Positions 1 to 9,363 of a stretch of DNA of 64,000 nt are shown piece after piece. Source of the stretch: Microbacterium terregens (GTDB lineage: Bacteria > Pseudomonadota > Alphaproteobacteria > Sphingomonadales > Sphingomonadaceae); contig NZ_BSEX01000004.1 in assembly GCF_027922045.1 (NCBI RefSeq), positions 186,001-250,000 on the forward strand, in the 5' to 3' direction. A program made the translations under genes and the position numbers. Under the pieces are notes generated by a model. It was not told the DNA's origin. It ran no database searches and was given only the letters and a program-made list of their open reading frames with translations. Positions within the stretch are counted from its first letter, which is position 1, and every line of letters begins with the position of its first letter.

Positions 1-1291
1 ACACCCGCCCCTTGGCGCGGAACAGGTCGATCTTGCGCTGCAAGGTCTCGGGCACGTCCATCGTGCGGCACCGGTCCCAGAACGGCGTGTCGCGCCGCCG
101 GGTCGCCTTGTAGTGGAGGATCACGAAATCGCGCACGTCTTCATAGAGGTCGCGCATCTGGCGGTTGTACTCGTCGCGCTCGACGGGATTGAAGCGGCGG
201 TCCGGGAACAGCGCGATCAGCCTGGTGATGCCGGCCTGGACCAGATGGATCGACGTGGATTCGAGCGGCTCGACGAAACCCGACGACAGCCCCAGCGCGA
301 CGACGTTGCGGTTCCAGCCGAGCTTGCGTCGGCCCGTCACGAACGAGAGGTGGCGCGGCTCGGCGAGGGGCTCGCCCTCCAGGTTGGCGAGAAGTTCGCG
401 TTCCGCGGCTTCTGCGGTCATGAAGTCGCTGCAATAGACCAGCCCGTTGCCCATCCGCTGCTGCAGGGGGATGCGCCATTGCCAGCCGGCGCCGCGCGCG
501 GTGGCGCGGGTGAACGGATCGGGGTCGCCGGAATAGCTGCTGGGGACCGCCACCGCGCGATTGCACGGCAGCCACTGGCTCCAGTCCTCATAGCCGGTCT
601 CCAGCGCTTCCTCGATCAGGAGACCGCGGAAGCCCGAGCAGTCGATGAACAGGTCGCCTTCGACCGCCTGCCCGTTCTCCAGCTTCACGGCGGCGACATG
701 GCCGTCCTCGGGGCGCAGCGCCACCTCGACGATCTTGCCCTCGATCCGCTGGACGCCGCCCGCCTCGGCGTAGCGTCGCAGGAAGCGCGCATAGAGGCTG
801 GCGTCGAAGTGGAATGCGTAGAGCAGCTCCTTCACCGCCGACTGCGCACCTTCGGCCGGGCGCGCGAACTTTCCGGCCTGCGCGGCGACTGCGCTCATCG
901 ACCAGGCGGAGATATCCTGCATCACCCGGCGCTTGCGCTCGCGCAGGTACAGCTGGTGGAAATGAATCCCGCCGAGATCATGGCCATGCGCGCCGAACGG
1001 ATGGAAATAGCGTTCCCCGACGTCGCCCCAGCCGTCGAACTCGATCCCCAGCTTGTAGGTGCCGCCGGTCTCGCGAATGAAGTCGTTCTCGTTGATCCCC
1101 AGCATGCGGTTGAAGGTGAGCAGCGGCGGAATCGTCGCCTCCCCCACCCCGACCGTGCCGATCTCCTCGGACTCGACCAGCGTGATCCGGGTCGCGCCAT
1201 TGTTGAGAAAGCGGGAGAACGCCGCAGCGGCCATCCAGCCGGCGGTGCCGCCCCCGACGATGACGACATTGCGAATCGTGTGTTCGTTCAT
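1..1291 (-). CDS. Tryptophan halogenase family flavoprotein (C-terminus beyond window)
   Basis: Flavin-dependent halogenase family (PrnA/RebH type, Pfam Trp_halogenase), which uses reduced FAD, oxygen and halide to halogenate an aromatic substrate. The first 430 codons are visible; the 3' end lies left of the window. Seen: N-terminal dinucleotide-binding GGGTAGW near residue 13, GVGEAT near 48-53, Lys80 in a TYKLGIEF context that aligns with catalytic Lys79 of PrnA/RebH, WQWRIP (the WxWxIP halogenase signature), and EPLEST, which carries the conserved active-site glutamate. All key residues are therefore present. The ATG overlaps the stop of the upstream paralogue by 4 bp (ATGA), so the two are translationally coupled. 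Such genes are recurrent neighbours of TonB-dependent receptors in Caulobacterales and Sphingomonadales; the natural substrate is not known from sequence. Confidence 0.9.
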   Translation of the reverse strand, partial: MNEHTIRNVVIVGGGTAGWMAAAAFSRFLNNGATRITLVESEEIGTVGVGEATIPPLLTFNRMLGINENDFIRETGGTYKLGIEFDGWGDVGERYFHPFGAHGHDLGGIHFHQLYLRERKRRVMQDISAWSMSAVAAQAGKFARPAEGAQSAVKELLYAFHFDASLYARFLRRYAEAGGVQRIEGKIVEVALRPEDGHVAAVKLENGQAVEGDLFIDCSGFRGLLIEEALETGYEDWSQWLPCNRAVAVPSSYSGDPDPFTRATARGAGWQWRIPLQQRMGNGLVYCSDFMTAEAAERELLANLEGEPLAEPRHLSFVTGRRKLGWNRNVVALGLSSGFVEPLESTSIHLVQAGITRLIALFPDRRFNPVERDEYNRQMRDLYEDVRDFVILHYKATRRRDTPFWDRCRTMDVPETLQRKIDLFRAKGRV

Positions 1292-2775
1292 CGGGTAATC
1301 CGTGCGTGTTGCGCTGCGTGGTGCTGCGCAGCGGTGGGAAATTGCGGCAGCGCCCGCGCGATGGCGGCGCGGTATCCGGCCATGGCTGCATCCGACTGGT
1401 GGGCCGGCGTGGTGCCGATCAGCGGGTCGATCCGGCGCGGTATCAGCCCCTGGCCGAGCAGGATCGCGAGCCAGCTGTCGCGCGTGAAGGTCTCCTCCTC
1501 GAAGAAGGGCAGCCGCCCGCGCTCGGCGAACAGGCGAAGGGTGCGCGCGAGGCTTTCGGGCAGCGCGGCACGCGGCTGCCAGAAGGGCTCGGGCCGCCGC
1601 GCAGTCGCATAATGGCAAAGAACGAAGTCGCGGACGCGCGTGACCTCGGCGACAGCCTGGCGGTTATAGTCGGCGATCTCGAGCGGATGGCAGGCGCGGC
1701 CCGGCATCGCCGAGATGATCCGGTCGATCGCGCTGTGGGCGAGGTGGAGGTTGGTCCATTCGAGCGGCTCGATGACCACGGCCGCGTCGCCGATCGCCAC
1801 GCAATTGCGCGCCCAGGGTTCGGGACGCGTGCCTTGCCGGAACCCGATGGCCGGCAAGGGCTCGACCCCACTCGCGTCCGCGAGCAGCCGGCGCGCATCC
1901 TCGTCGCCCAGCAAGCCGCTGGCGTAGCAGAGCCCGTGCGAGGTCGCGCCCGGCAGCGCGCTTTGCCAGCGCCAGCCGGCGGGAAGCGCCACGACATGGT
2001 CCAGCATCGACGGGGTCGCCGTCGTCGCCGACGCCTGCATCAGGCGATCACAGGCGAGCCACGGTCGCCAGTCCTCCCACGCGGTGTCGATGGCGCCGCG
2101 TACGACGCCCTCCGGCCCCGAGGCATCGACGAACAGGTCCGCCTCGACCGATCCGCCATCCGCAAGCGCCACGCGCTCGATGAAGCCGTCCCCGCCGCGA
2201 AGCCGCACCTCCGCGACCTCGCCCGTGCGCACGACCACGCCCACATGGCGCGCGAAGGCTTCGAGCATGGCGCGGTAGCGTCCGATATCGAGCGCGAGCC
2301 CTGCCTGGATGTCCGCAAACGGCGATCCGGGCTCCGGATCCGGCGGGAGCATCCGCCCGGCCCGCGCGAGCATCGCCGCCGGCGAATGCGCGTCATAGGG
2401 CGCCGCTAAGCCGGCATGGGCGGCGCGCGTCCAATGATGGTGGAACGACGCCGTACCGAACGACTGCCCATAGCTCCCATAGGCGTGGACATAGGCCGGC
2501 TGCCCCGACGCCCAGTCCTCGAACAGCGTTCCCAGCCGCCAGCCGCCGCCGGCACGCAGCACCGCGTCTTCCTCGCGCAGCCCGACGTCGTCGTGGAACC
2601 CGATCGCCGACGGGAGGGTCTGCGGCATCTGGTCCGCCAGCGCATTGGCAGGCGGAGGGACAGGGACGATCGTCACCGATATTCCAGGCACGCGCCGCTT
2701 CAACGCGACCGCGGCGGACCAGCCGACGATGCCGCCGCCGAACACTGCGACGCTGCGGACCGGCTCGTCCAGCAT
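1288..2775 (-). CDS. Degenerate tryptophan halogenase-family flavoprotein
   Basis: A 495-residue paralogue of its two neighbours with the same fold landmarks: GGGIVGWS near residue 13 for FAD binding, a DLFVDASG segment near 214-221, and EPLEWT near the C-terminal third. It departs at the catalytic positions. The lysine that aligns with Lys79 of PrnA is arginine (R80 in GWRLGTLFEDW), the GVGEAT loop is replaced by an unrelated segment, and WxWxIP reads WRWQSA (268-273). A halogenase reaction is therefore doubtful. It may bind flavin, partner the flanking enzymes, or do other chemistry. ATG at 2775 is chosen because homology begins just after it and the upstream gene stops 2 bp before; an in-frame ATG at 2802 would add nine residues. 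The stop overlaps the next start by 4 bp. Confidence 0.85.
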   Translation of the reverse strand: MLDEPVRSVAVFGGGIVGWSAAVALKRRVPGISVTIVPVPPPANALADQMPQTLPSAIGFHDDVGLREEDAVLRAGGGWRLGTLFEDWASGQPAYVHAYGSYGQSFGTASFHHHWTRAAHAGLAAPYDAHSPAAMLARAGRMLPPDPEPGSPFADIQAGLALDIGRYRAMLEAFARHVGVVVRTGEVAEVRLRGGDGFIERVALADGGSVEADLFVDASGPEGVVRGAIDTAWEDWRPWLACDRLMQASATTATPSMLDHVVALPAGWRWQSALPGATSHGLCYASGLLGDEDARRLLADASGVEPLPAIGFRQGTRPEPWARNCVAIGDAAVVIEPLEWTNLHLAHSAIDRIISAMPGRACHPLEIADYNRQAVAEVTRVRDFVLCHYATARRPEPFWQPRAALPESLARTLRLFAERGRLPFFEEETFTRDSWLAILLGQGLIPRRIDPLIGTTPAHQSDAAMAGYRAAIARALPQFPTAAQHHAAQHARITR

Positions 2776-2777
2776 CG

Positions 2778-4292
2778 TCACGCGGCCGCCGCCATCGGGC
2801 AATAGCGCCCGAGATAGGAAAGGTGGTCAGGCATGGCGGATGCCGCTGCCTGGATCTCCGCCCGCATCTGCTTCATGCCCGCGACGAGACTTTCGAGCGT
2901 CGGCCCCGACGCGCGCGGATCAAAGCCGGCCGGGATAACGCGCTGGCCGAGGTAGACCGACACCCAGCTGGCATCGAGGAACGCCCCTTCGCGATACTTC
3001 ACGATCCGCCCGCGGCGGCGGAACAGCTCCATCTTCTCCGCCAGGCTGTCCGGAATGGCCATGGTCCGCACGTAGTTCCAAAACTCAGAATCGTCGCGAT
3101 GCGTGGCGTGGTAATGCAGGATCAGGAAGTCGCGCACCCGATCATATTCCATGTCGACGACGCGGTTGAACTCGTCGCGATCGACTGGGGAGATGCGGCG
3201 CTCCGGGAACAGCTCCAGCAACGCGGTGATCGCCTGCTGGACCAGGTAGATGCTGGTGGACTCCAGCGGCTCCAGGAAGCCGCCCGACAGCCCGATTGCC
3301 ACGACATTGTGCGCCCAGCTACGTTCGCGCCGCCCGGCGGTGAACCGCAGGACCCGCGGGCTCGCCATCGGCATGCCCTCCACCGCGGCCGTCAGCGCGT
3401 CGGCGGCATGCTCGTCCGAGAGGAACGCGCTCGAATAGACATAGCCATTGCCCGTGCGGTGCTGGAGCGGGATCCGCCAGCGCCAGCCCGCAGGCATGGC
3501 GACGGCGCTGGTATAGGGAGTGACTTCCGTCACGGTGCGACACGGAAGCGCCACGGCTCGATCGGCGGGCAGCCAGCGCGACCAGTCCTGAAACGGCTCT
3601 CCCAGCGCCTTCCCGATCAGCAGGGACGCGAAGCCCGAGCAGTCCACGAACAGGTCACCCTCGATCCGCCTGCCGCCCTCCAGCAGCACCGCGGTCACAT
3701 CGCCGCTCTCGCCGTCGCGCTCGACATGGACGATCCTGCCCTCGGTGCGCTCCGCCCCCAGCCCCTCGGCCAGGCGGCGCAGGTAGGGGGCAAACGCGAC
3801 GGCATCGAACTGATAGGCATAGCCAAAGGTGGAGGCGACCTGGCACGGGTCCTGGGCCGGCGGCGCGAACCGGTTCGCCCGCGCCAGCGTGCACGCCATG
3901 GAGAATGCCTCGATCGGCGGAAGCTGGACGCCCGCGTGCAGCAGCCGGGCGTAATAGTGATGGAACTGGACGTCCCCGGCGCCACGCCCGAACGTGCCGA
4001 ACGGGTGAATGTAGCTGTCGCCGATGCGCGCCCAGTTGCGGAACTCGATGCCCAGCTTGAAGGTGGCGCGGGTGGTCGCCATGAACTCGGCTTCGGGGAT
4101 GCCCAGGCGCTCGTTGAAGGCGCGGATGTGCGGCAAGGTCGCCTCGCCGACTCCGATGATCCCGATCGCCTCGGATTCGACGAGGTGCACCTGGCAGCGA
4201 TCGGGCAGCAGCTTCACCAGGGCGGCCGCGGTCATCCAGCCCGAAGTGCCGCCTCCCACCACCACGACACGCTGCCGATCCGGCCCGGTCAT
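2778..4292 (-). CDS. Tryptophan halogenase family flavoprotein
   Basis: First gene of the three-gene halogenase operon, 504 residues, the usual family size. Motifs: VVGGGTSGW (11-19), GVGEAT (47-52), Lys79 in TFKLGIEF (exactly the PrnA/RebH catalytic position), WRWRIP (270-275) and EPLEST with Glu344. It therefore looks catalytically competent; substrate unknown. The start at 4292 is set by an AGGAGG-type ribosome site in the preceding bases; an upstream in-frame ATG at 4358 would add a basic, low-homology stretch. It is transcribed divergently from the TonB-dependent receptor across a 232-bp gap. In related bacteria these genes accompany carbohydrate-responsive receptors, so co-regulation with the receptor is the likely reading, but a role in sugar metabolism is inference. 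Confidence 0.92.
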   Translation of the reverse strand: MTGPDRQRVVVVGGGTSGWMTAAALVKLLPDRCQVHLVESEAIGIIGVGEATLPHIRAFNERLGIPEAEFMATTRATFKLGIEFRNWARIGDSYIHPFGTFGRGAGDVQFHHYYARLLHAGVQLPPIEAFSMACTLARANRFAPPAQDPCQVASTFGYAYQFDAVAFAPYLRRLAEGLGAERTEGRIVHVERDGESGDVTAVLLEGGRRIEGDLFVDCSGFASLLIGKALGEPFQDWSRWLPADRAVALPCRTVTEVTPYTSAVAMPAGWRWRIPLQHRTGNGYVYSSAFLSDEHAADALTAAVEGMPMASPRVLRFTAGRRERSWAHNVVAIGLSGGFLEPLESTSIYLVQQAITALLELFPERRISPVDRDEFNRVVDMEYDRVRDFLILHYHATHRDDSEFWNYVRTMAIPDSLAEKMELFRRRGRIVKYREGAFLDASWVSVYLGQRVIPAGFDPRASGPTLESLVAGMKQMRAEIQAAASAMPDHLSYLGRYCPMAAAA

Positions 4293-4365
4293 GCCCCTCC
4301 TGCCCCTCTTCCTGCGCATCGCTCTGCGGCGAAGCTTTCCCTCGCTCTTACCAGTCACCGGACCG

Positions 4366-4392
4366 TTGGCCAGCGCTATAAGTGACTATAAA
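4366..4392 (+). promoter_or_regulatory. Candidate promoter for the TonB-dependent receptor
   Basis: The 232-bp gap between the divergent halogenase operon and the receptor holds TTGGCC at 4366-4371 and TATAAA at 4387-4392, spaced 15 bp, which is short for a sigma-70 promoter. The -10 lies inside a small direct repeat, CTATAA-gtga-CTATAA. No operator for a known regulator could be recognised and no regulator gene is adjacent. The remainder of the gap shows nothing else distinct. Confidence 0.3.
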
Positions 4393-4524
4393 GCAACATC
4401 ATCCGAAATAAAGTTAGCGCGAACATTTCTCTTGCGAGGACGAAATCGCAGTCGTAGCCTCCCTGTCGAACGATGCGGCGCAGTATGACTGCGACACGAC
4501 GTCGACGTACATGGGAGGGGGACT

Positions 4525-7500
4525 ATGCGCATCGATGCGACTGAAGATGCACGCCTGAAGATCGGCGCCCGCAAGAAGGCGTTCCGATTCGGCGTTTCCG
4601 CGACGGCAATGTGCATGTTTGCGCTGGGTGCACCCGCGCATGCGCAGACCGGCGCGGCGAGCGGCCAGAACACGGCGGGCGGGACTACCGCCACCAGCGG
4701 CCCCGGGGCCGATCAGGCCGCACCACAAGATCCGGTCGACAGCCTGCCCGATGATGCAGGAAGCGGGAACGAAGTCGTCGTCACCGGCATTCGCCAGAGC
4801 CTCGCCAACGCCCAGAACATCAAGCGCAACTCCGACACCGTCGTGGACGCGATCACGTCGCAGGACATCGGCGCGCTGCCGGATCGCTCGGTGACGGAAG
4901 CGCTGCAGCGCGTGCCCGGCGTCTCGATCAACCGCTTCGCTGGCAACAACGACCCCGACCACTTCTCGGTCGAGGGCTCGGGCGTCAACGTGCGCGGCCT
5001 CAACTTCGTGCGTTCCGAGTTCAACGGCCGCGACACCTTCTCGGCCGGCATCGGCGGCCAGGCGATCAACTTCGCCGACGTGCCTTCGGAACTGCTCGGC
5101 TCGGTCGAGGTCTACAAGAACGCCACTGCCGACCTGATCGAGGGCGGCCTTGCCGGCACGGTCAACCTCAACACCCGCAAGCCCTTCGACAACAGGGGCT
5201 TCCACATCGGTGGCGGCATCGAGGCGAACTATGGCGACTTCGCAAAGAAGTGGTCGCCGACCGGCTCGCTGCTGATCAGCAACACCTGGGAAACCGGGAT
5301 CGGCACCATCGGCGTCCTCGCCAATGGATCCTATTCGCGGATCAAGAGCCGCGCCGACGGTATTCAGGTCACCAACTTCCAGACGCGCGACGGCGTCCAG
5401 GCCGCGACCGGCACGGGCACCAACACCACCGTCACCTGCCGCAACCAGCTTCCGGGGAACTCGGACAGCACCACCTTGCTGCCGGGCACCATCACCGGCG
5501 TCGGGGGCGCCTCCTTCCCCAATCCGGCCAATGTCTGCGGCGCCAGCGGGAGCGCGGGCGCGGATGGCTTCGCCGACCCGATGAGCCTGGCCTATGCGCC
5601 CATCGGCGGACAGTTCCGAAGCCAGGACTACGACCGCAAGCGCGACGGCCAGGCGATCGCCGTGCAGTGGGAGAGCACCGACCAGCGCACGGTGCTGACC
5701 GCGCAGTTCATGCGCACCCACTCCAGCAATGCCTGGGGCGAGCACACGTTCGAGACGGCGCCCGACCTGTCGGAGTACAACACCTATCCCGCAGGCTGTC
5801 AGCAGAACGGCAACGGCCCGCTCAACGGCGCGGGCAATGCGACCACGCGTGCGGAGTGCCGCCTCAATGGTTCGGGTGAGTTCGCGTTCGGTGAGAACCA
5901 GCGCGGCAATGGCTACAACCCGACCGGCAATGCGTTCCCCAACTTCGTGTACGACAGCAACGGCCTGTTCCAGAGCGGGTTCATCACCCTGCCGGGTTCG
6001 GGCTGGCGCACGGCCTCCAGTGGTTCCGCTACCACCACGGTGCCGACCGGTGGCATGCAGCAGTCGCTCTCCCGCCGTCAGGTCTATGACGAGAACCTGG
6101 TCAAGGACGTCGGCATCAACCTGAAGATCAACCCCGACGATCACTGGTCGATCGGCCTGGACGTCGACTATACCTACGCCAAGCACGACGTCACCGACCT
6201 GAGCGTGTTCGGCTCGACCTTTGCCGACGAAGAGCTGGACCTCACGGGCAAGATCCCGGTCGTAATCCCGCACAAGCCGCTGACGCTGGCGGCGAACTGG
6301 GCGTCGCCGAACCCGGCGATGGCTGCCGCGAGCGATTCCGAATATTTCCAGAGCCGCGACTTCCAGTTCTGGCGCGCCGCGATGGACCACATCGAGCACA
6401 GCAAGGGCGACGAATATCAGATCAAGGGCGACTTCGCGTACAAGTTCGACGACGGCGAATTCCTGCAGCGGATCAAGTTCGGTGCGCGCTATGCCGAACG
6501 TTCGCAGGACGTACGCTATTCCGCCTATAACTGGGGCGCGATCAGCGAAGTGTGGTCGGGTGCACCGGTCACGTTCAACCAGGGCGATACCAGCCGTTCG
6601 TCGCTGTACAGCTTCGACAACTTCTTCCGCGGCAAGACGTCCGCTCCGCCCAGCGCCTATTACTACAACGGAGACCTGATCAAGGGCTACTCCGACGCGG
6701 TATCCTTCTTCCAGGCGCAGAACGATATCTGGCGTGAGACGAATGGCGCGACGGCGAGCAACCGCTTCTTGGGTGCGGGCCAGCGCGCCGGCGCCATCCC
6801 GGGCTCCGACTTCCTGCCGTCGGAGGTGTCGAACGTCCGCCAGGAAGACTCCGCCGCCTACGCGATGGTGCAGTTCGGCAACAACGACCCGATCTTCGGC
6901 AATGTGCGGATGTCGGGCAACGTCGGCGTCCGCTACGTCCACACCGATGTCTATTCGCGCACGGCCACCGCAGTACCGAACCGGACGGAACTGGGCGTCG
7001 CCGACCCCTACTCCACCCGCTGCGTCGCGACGATCCGGACCTTGCCGGACGGGACGACGGAAACGGTCCAGCCGGGCGGCGTCTGCAATCTCGGCGCTGT
7101 CGAATATGAGCGGCTGCGCGAGTTCGCGGTCGACGGCTATGCCGCGGTGCCAGCCTCGTTCAAGAACAGCTACAGCTACTTCCTGCCCAGTGCGAACCTG
7201 AAGTTCGGCCTGACCAACGACCTGATCCTGCGCCTCGCCGGATCGAAGGTGCTGACCCGTCCGGACTTCGCCAACATCCGGCCCTATGTCACCTATGCGC
7301 TGGAACCTGGCTCCGGCACCGTCACCATCAATGCGGGCAATCCGAACCTGAAGCCGGCGACCGCGTGGCAGTTCGACGTTACGCTGGAATGGTATTTCGG
7401 CCGGGTCGGGCAGCTGTCGTTCGATGCCTTCTACAAGACCGTGGACGGCTTCTTCTACCAGTCGCTCGTCAACCGCTCCGTTACCAACAACGGCATCACC

Positions 7501-8064
7501 CAGAACATCCAGGCACGCGGACCGGAGAACTACGACGGGAAGGGCAAAATCAAGGGCTTTGAGGTCGCCTATCAGCAGACCTTCGACTTCCTGCCGGGGG
7601 CGCTCAGCGGACTGGGCTTCAACGGCAACTACACCTACATCGACAGCTCGGGGCTCCCGAACTCCTTCTTGAACGGGGGAACGCCTTCGTCCAACTCGAC
7701 GGTCGCAAAGGGGAACTTGCCGCTCGAGGGGCTTTCCAAGCACAACGTCAACGCGACGCTGTTCTACGAAAAGGGGCCGATCTCCCTTCGCGCCGCGTAC
7801 AACTGGCGGTCGCGCTTCCTGCTCACCGCGGCGGACGTGATCTTCCCGTACACGTCGATCTTCAACGACGATACCGGCCAGCTCGACGCGTCGGCGTTCA
7901 TCAACATCAACAAGTGGGTGAAGCTGGGCGTGCAGGGGGTGAACCTCACGAACACGACCACGAAGCTTCTTCAGGCGTACAAGTCGGGATCCAACGATCT
8001 TGCGCCCCGGTCCTATTTCACGAACGACCGGCGCTACTCGATCATCCTGCGCGCGAACTACTAA
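4525..8064 (+). CDS. TonB-dependent outer-membrane receptor
   Basis: A 1179-residue outer-membrane transporter that imports a ligand using TonB energy. It starts with a GGGAGGGGG ribosome site and has a signal peptide with likely cleavage after AHA (residue 40), then a low-complexity linker. The plug starts around EVVVTGIRQS and includes LPDRSVTEALQRVPGVSI, VRGLN and LIEGGLAGTVNLNTRKP, all typical plug elements. A long beta-barrel follows, ending in an aromatic residue (Tyr), as barrel proteins do. The length and the GIRQSLANAQ plug start resemble the large carbohydrate-associated receptors of Caulobacter, Xanthomonas and sphingomonads. With GH10 and GH9 enzymes just downstream and halogenase-family genes upstream, uptake of a plant cell-wall oligosaccharide (xylan- or glucan-derived) is the best guess; the ligand cannot be read from sequence. 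Confidence 0.95.
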   Translation: MRIDATEDARLKIGARKKAFRFGVSATAMCMFALGAPAHAQTGAASGQNTAGGTTATSGPGADQAAPQDPVDSLPDDAGSGNEVVVTGIRQSLANAQNIKRNSDTVVDAITSQDIGALPDRSVTEALQRVPGVSINRFAGNNDPDHFSVEGSGVNVRGLNFVRSEFNGRDTFSAGIGGQAINFADVPSELLGSVEVYKNATADLIEGGLAGTVNLNTRKPFDNRGFHIGGGIEANYGDFAKKWSPTGSLLISNTWETGIGTIGVLANGSYSRIKSRADGIQVTNFQTRDGVQAATGTGTNTTVTCRNQLPGNSDSTTLLPGTITGVGGASFPNPANVCGASGSAGADGFADPMSLAYAPIGGQFRSQDYDRKRDGQAIAVQWESTDQRTVLTAQFMRTHSSNAWGEHTFETAPDLSEYNTYPAGCQQNGNGPLNGAGNATTRAECRLNGSGEFAFGENQRGNGYNPTGNAFPNFVYDSNGLFQSGFITLPGSGWRTASSGSATTTVPTGGMQQSLSRRQVYDENLVKDVGINLKINPDDHWSIGLDVDYTYAKHDVTDLSVFGSTFADEELDLTGKIPVVIPHKPLTLAANWASPNPAMAAASDSEYFQSRDFQFWRAAMDHIEHSKGDEYQIKGDFAYKFDDGEFLQRIKFGARYAERSQDVRYSAYNWGAISEVWSGAPVTFNQGDTSRSSLYSFDNFFRGKTSAPPSAYYYNGDLIKGYSDAVSFFQAQNDIWRETNGATASNRFLGAGQRAGAIPGSDFLPSEVSNVRQEDSAAYAMVQFGNNDPIFGNVRMSGNVGVRYVHTDVYSRTATAVPNRTELGVADPYSTRCVATIRTLPDGTTETVQPGGVCNLGAVEYERLREFAVDGYAAVPASFKNSYSYFLPSANLKFGLTNDLILRLAGSKVLTRPDFANIRPYVTYALEPGSGTVTINAGNPNLKPATAWQFDVTLEWYFGRVGQLSFDAFYKTVDGFFYQSLVNRSVTNNGITQNIQARGPENYDGKGKIKGFEVAYQQTFDFLPGALSGLGFNGNYTYIDSSGLPNSFLNGGTPSSNSTVAKGNLPLEGLSKHNVNATLFYEKGPISLRAAYNWRSRFLLTAADVIFPYTSIFNDDTGQLDASAFININKWVKLGVQGVNLTNTTTKLLQAYKSGSNDLAPRSYFTNDRRYSIILRANY

Positions 8065-8084
8065 GACCAGTCGATCGACACACG

Positions 8085-8118
8085 AAGGGAGGCGGTGCTA
8101 CGGCGCCGCCTCCTTTTT
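8085..8118 (+). terminator. Rho-independent terminator of the receptor gene
   Basis: An 11-bp stem (8 bp GGAGGCGG/CCGCCTCC at 8088-8095 and 8106-8113, extended inward by TGC/GCG with one G-T pair) closes on a TACG tetraloop and is followed by five Ts. It starts 21 bp after the receptor stop and lies in the convergent gap before the xylanase gene. Confidence 0.9.
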
Positions 8119-8185
8119 CTTTGCCAGCCTTTGCTGAAGTCCCAGGATACTCGGGCCGGGGGGTTTACCGCCGCTCCTTCGACCC

Positions 8186-9322
8186 TCACGCCGTTCGCTG
8201 CGGAGCCTCGGCCAGCGCTGCCCCGATCGCATCGCGGAGCGGCTTCGCACGATATTGGGCGTCATAGGGGCACGGGCGGCGCGGCGCTTTGTCCGGCCGA
8301 GGCTCGAACCCTTCGATCCAGCTGAAGCGGTCCGTCATGCCCCAGGCGACCACGTCCCTGAGCCGCGGATAGGAGAGGGTCACGTCGAGATAGGCTCGGG
8401 CATAGTCCGCCACGCCCCGGTCGCGGGCCTTGGCTTCGACGGGCAGGCCGTTGTCGCGCACGTCCAGCTCGGTGACGAGCAGGCGATAGCCCATCGCGGT
8501 CACGGCATCGAGAAAGCGGCGCCACGCGTCCTGCTGAGCCAGGATGCTCTTGTGCGTGTCGGGTCCCGAGGTGACGAGGTGCGACTGGATCCCGAGCGCA
8601 TCGACCGGCGTACCACGGCGGCGAAACCCCTCGAGCAAGCGGAGCACACCGGCGCGATGCGTGGCGTTGCCCGGCTCCCAGCTCATATAATCGTTGTAGA
8701 CGAGCTCGGCATGCGGCGCGGATGCACGCGCGGTCCGGAATGCAAGGTCGATCGTCGCCTCGGTGCCGCCCATCGCCTGGCTGAGTGCGGTTTCCTCCAG
8801 CGCCCCCGTCTCGGGCGTCACGGCTTCGTTGACGACATCATAGCTCTGGATGCGCCTGCCATAGCGGCGCGTCACCGCCTCCACATGCTCGCCAAGGATG
8901 CGCGCGGCCTCAGTGGCGGGACGCGCGCCGAAGTCGTGCGCCTCCACCCAGGCGGGCATCCACTTGCGGCGCTGCCACAGGAGATTGTGTCCGCGCATCG
9001 CCATCCCGTTCTGCTCGGACCAGGCGAGCATGCGATCGAACGCGGCGAAGTCGAACCGTCCCGGGGCCGGCCCGACATGCTGCCACTTCATCTCGTTCTC
9101 GGCCACCAGCAGCCCACAGTCGGTGCGGAGCAGCGCCGCATAGTCAGGGTTGGTGAACGAGCCCGTCCGGGGATTGGCCGACACCGCCGAACCGAAGCGC
9201 ATGCCCTTGGTGCGCGCGATCGCATCGAGGCCGCGCGCCGGCGCGGCGCCGGCCGAACGCGGGCAGAGCGCCACCGCAGCCAGCAACCCGACCGCCTCTC
9301 GTCTCGTCGGCATCAGACCCAT
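8186..9322 (-). CDS. GH10 endo-1,4-beta-xylanase
   Basis: Retaining endo-xylanase that cuts internal beta-1,4 bonds of xylan. The 378-residue protein has an N-terminal TRREAVGLLAAVAL segment resembling a twin-arginine signal, with export to the periplasm or outside. Catalytic features of glycoside hydrolase family 10 are clear: acid/base Glu166 in YDVVNEAV and nucleophile Glu285 in LLVTELDV, plus NEMKW (76-80) and the GHNLLW strand (111-116). There is no carbohydrate-binding module, so it is a single-domain enzyme. The gene lies 41 bp downstream of the GH9 gene on the same strand, giving a two-gene operon. It ends convergently with the TonB receptor. Function is secure at family level; the exact substrate (xylan, arabinoxylan or shorter oligomers) is not. 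Confidence 0.95.
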   Translation of the reverse strand: MGLMPTRREAVGLLAAVALCPRSAGAAPARGLDAIARTKGMRFGSAVSANPRTGSFTNPDYAALLRTDCGLLVAENEMKWQHVGPAPGRFDFAAFDRMLAWSEQNGMAMRGHNLLWQRRKWMPAWVEAHDFGARPATEAARILGEHVEAVTRRYGRRIQSYDVVNEAVTPETGALEETALSQAMGGTEATIDLAFRTARASAPHAELVYNDYMSWEPGNATHRAGVLRLLEGFRRRGTPVDALGIQSHLVTSGPDTHKSILAQQDAWRRFLDAVTAMGYRLLVTELDVRDNGLPVEAKARDRGVADYARAYLDVTLSYPRLRDVVAWGMTDRFSWIEGFEPRPDKAPRRPCPYDAQYRAKPLRDAIGAALAEAPQRTA

Positions 9323-9363
9323 GGCATTCCTCCCTCACGAACGATCGCCCGGCACGATCGGCG

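Noticed and set aside
113..1612. 499-codon open frame on the plus strand across two halogenase genes
   Set aside because: It is antisense to two genes with clear motifs, has no recognisable domain, and its composition is that of a high-GC antisense frame.
4414..7743. 1109-codon open frame on the minus strand inside the TonB receptor
   Set aside because: Pure antisense frame of the receptor; rich in Arg, Val and Gly without family similarity.
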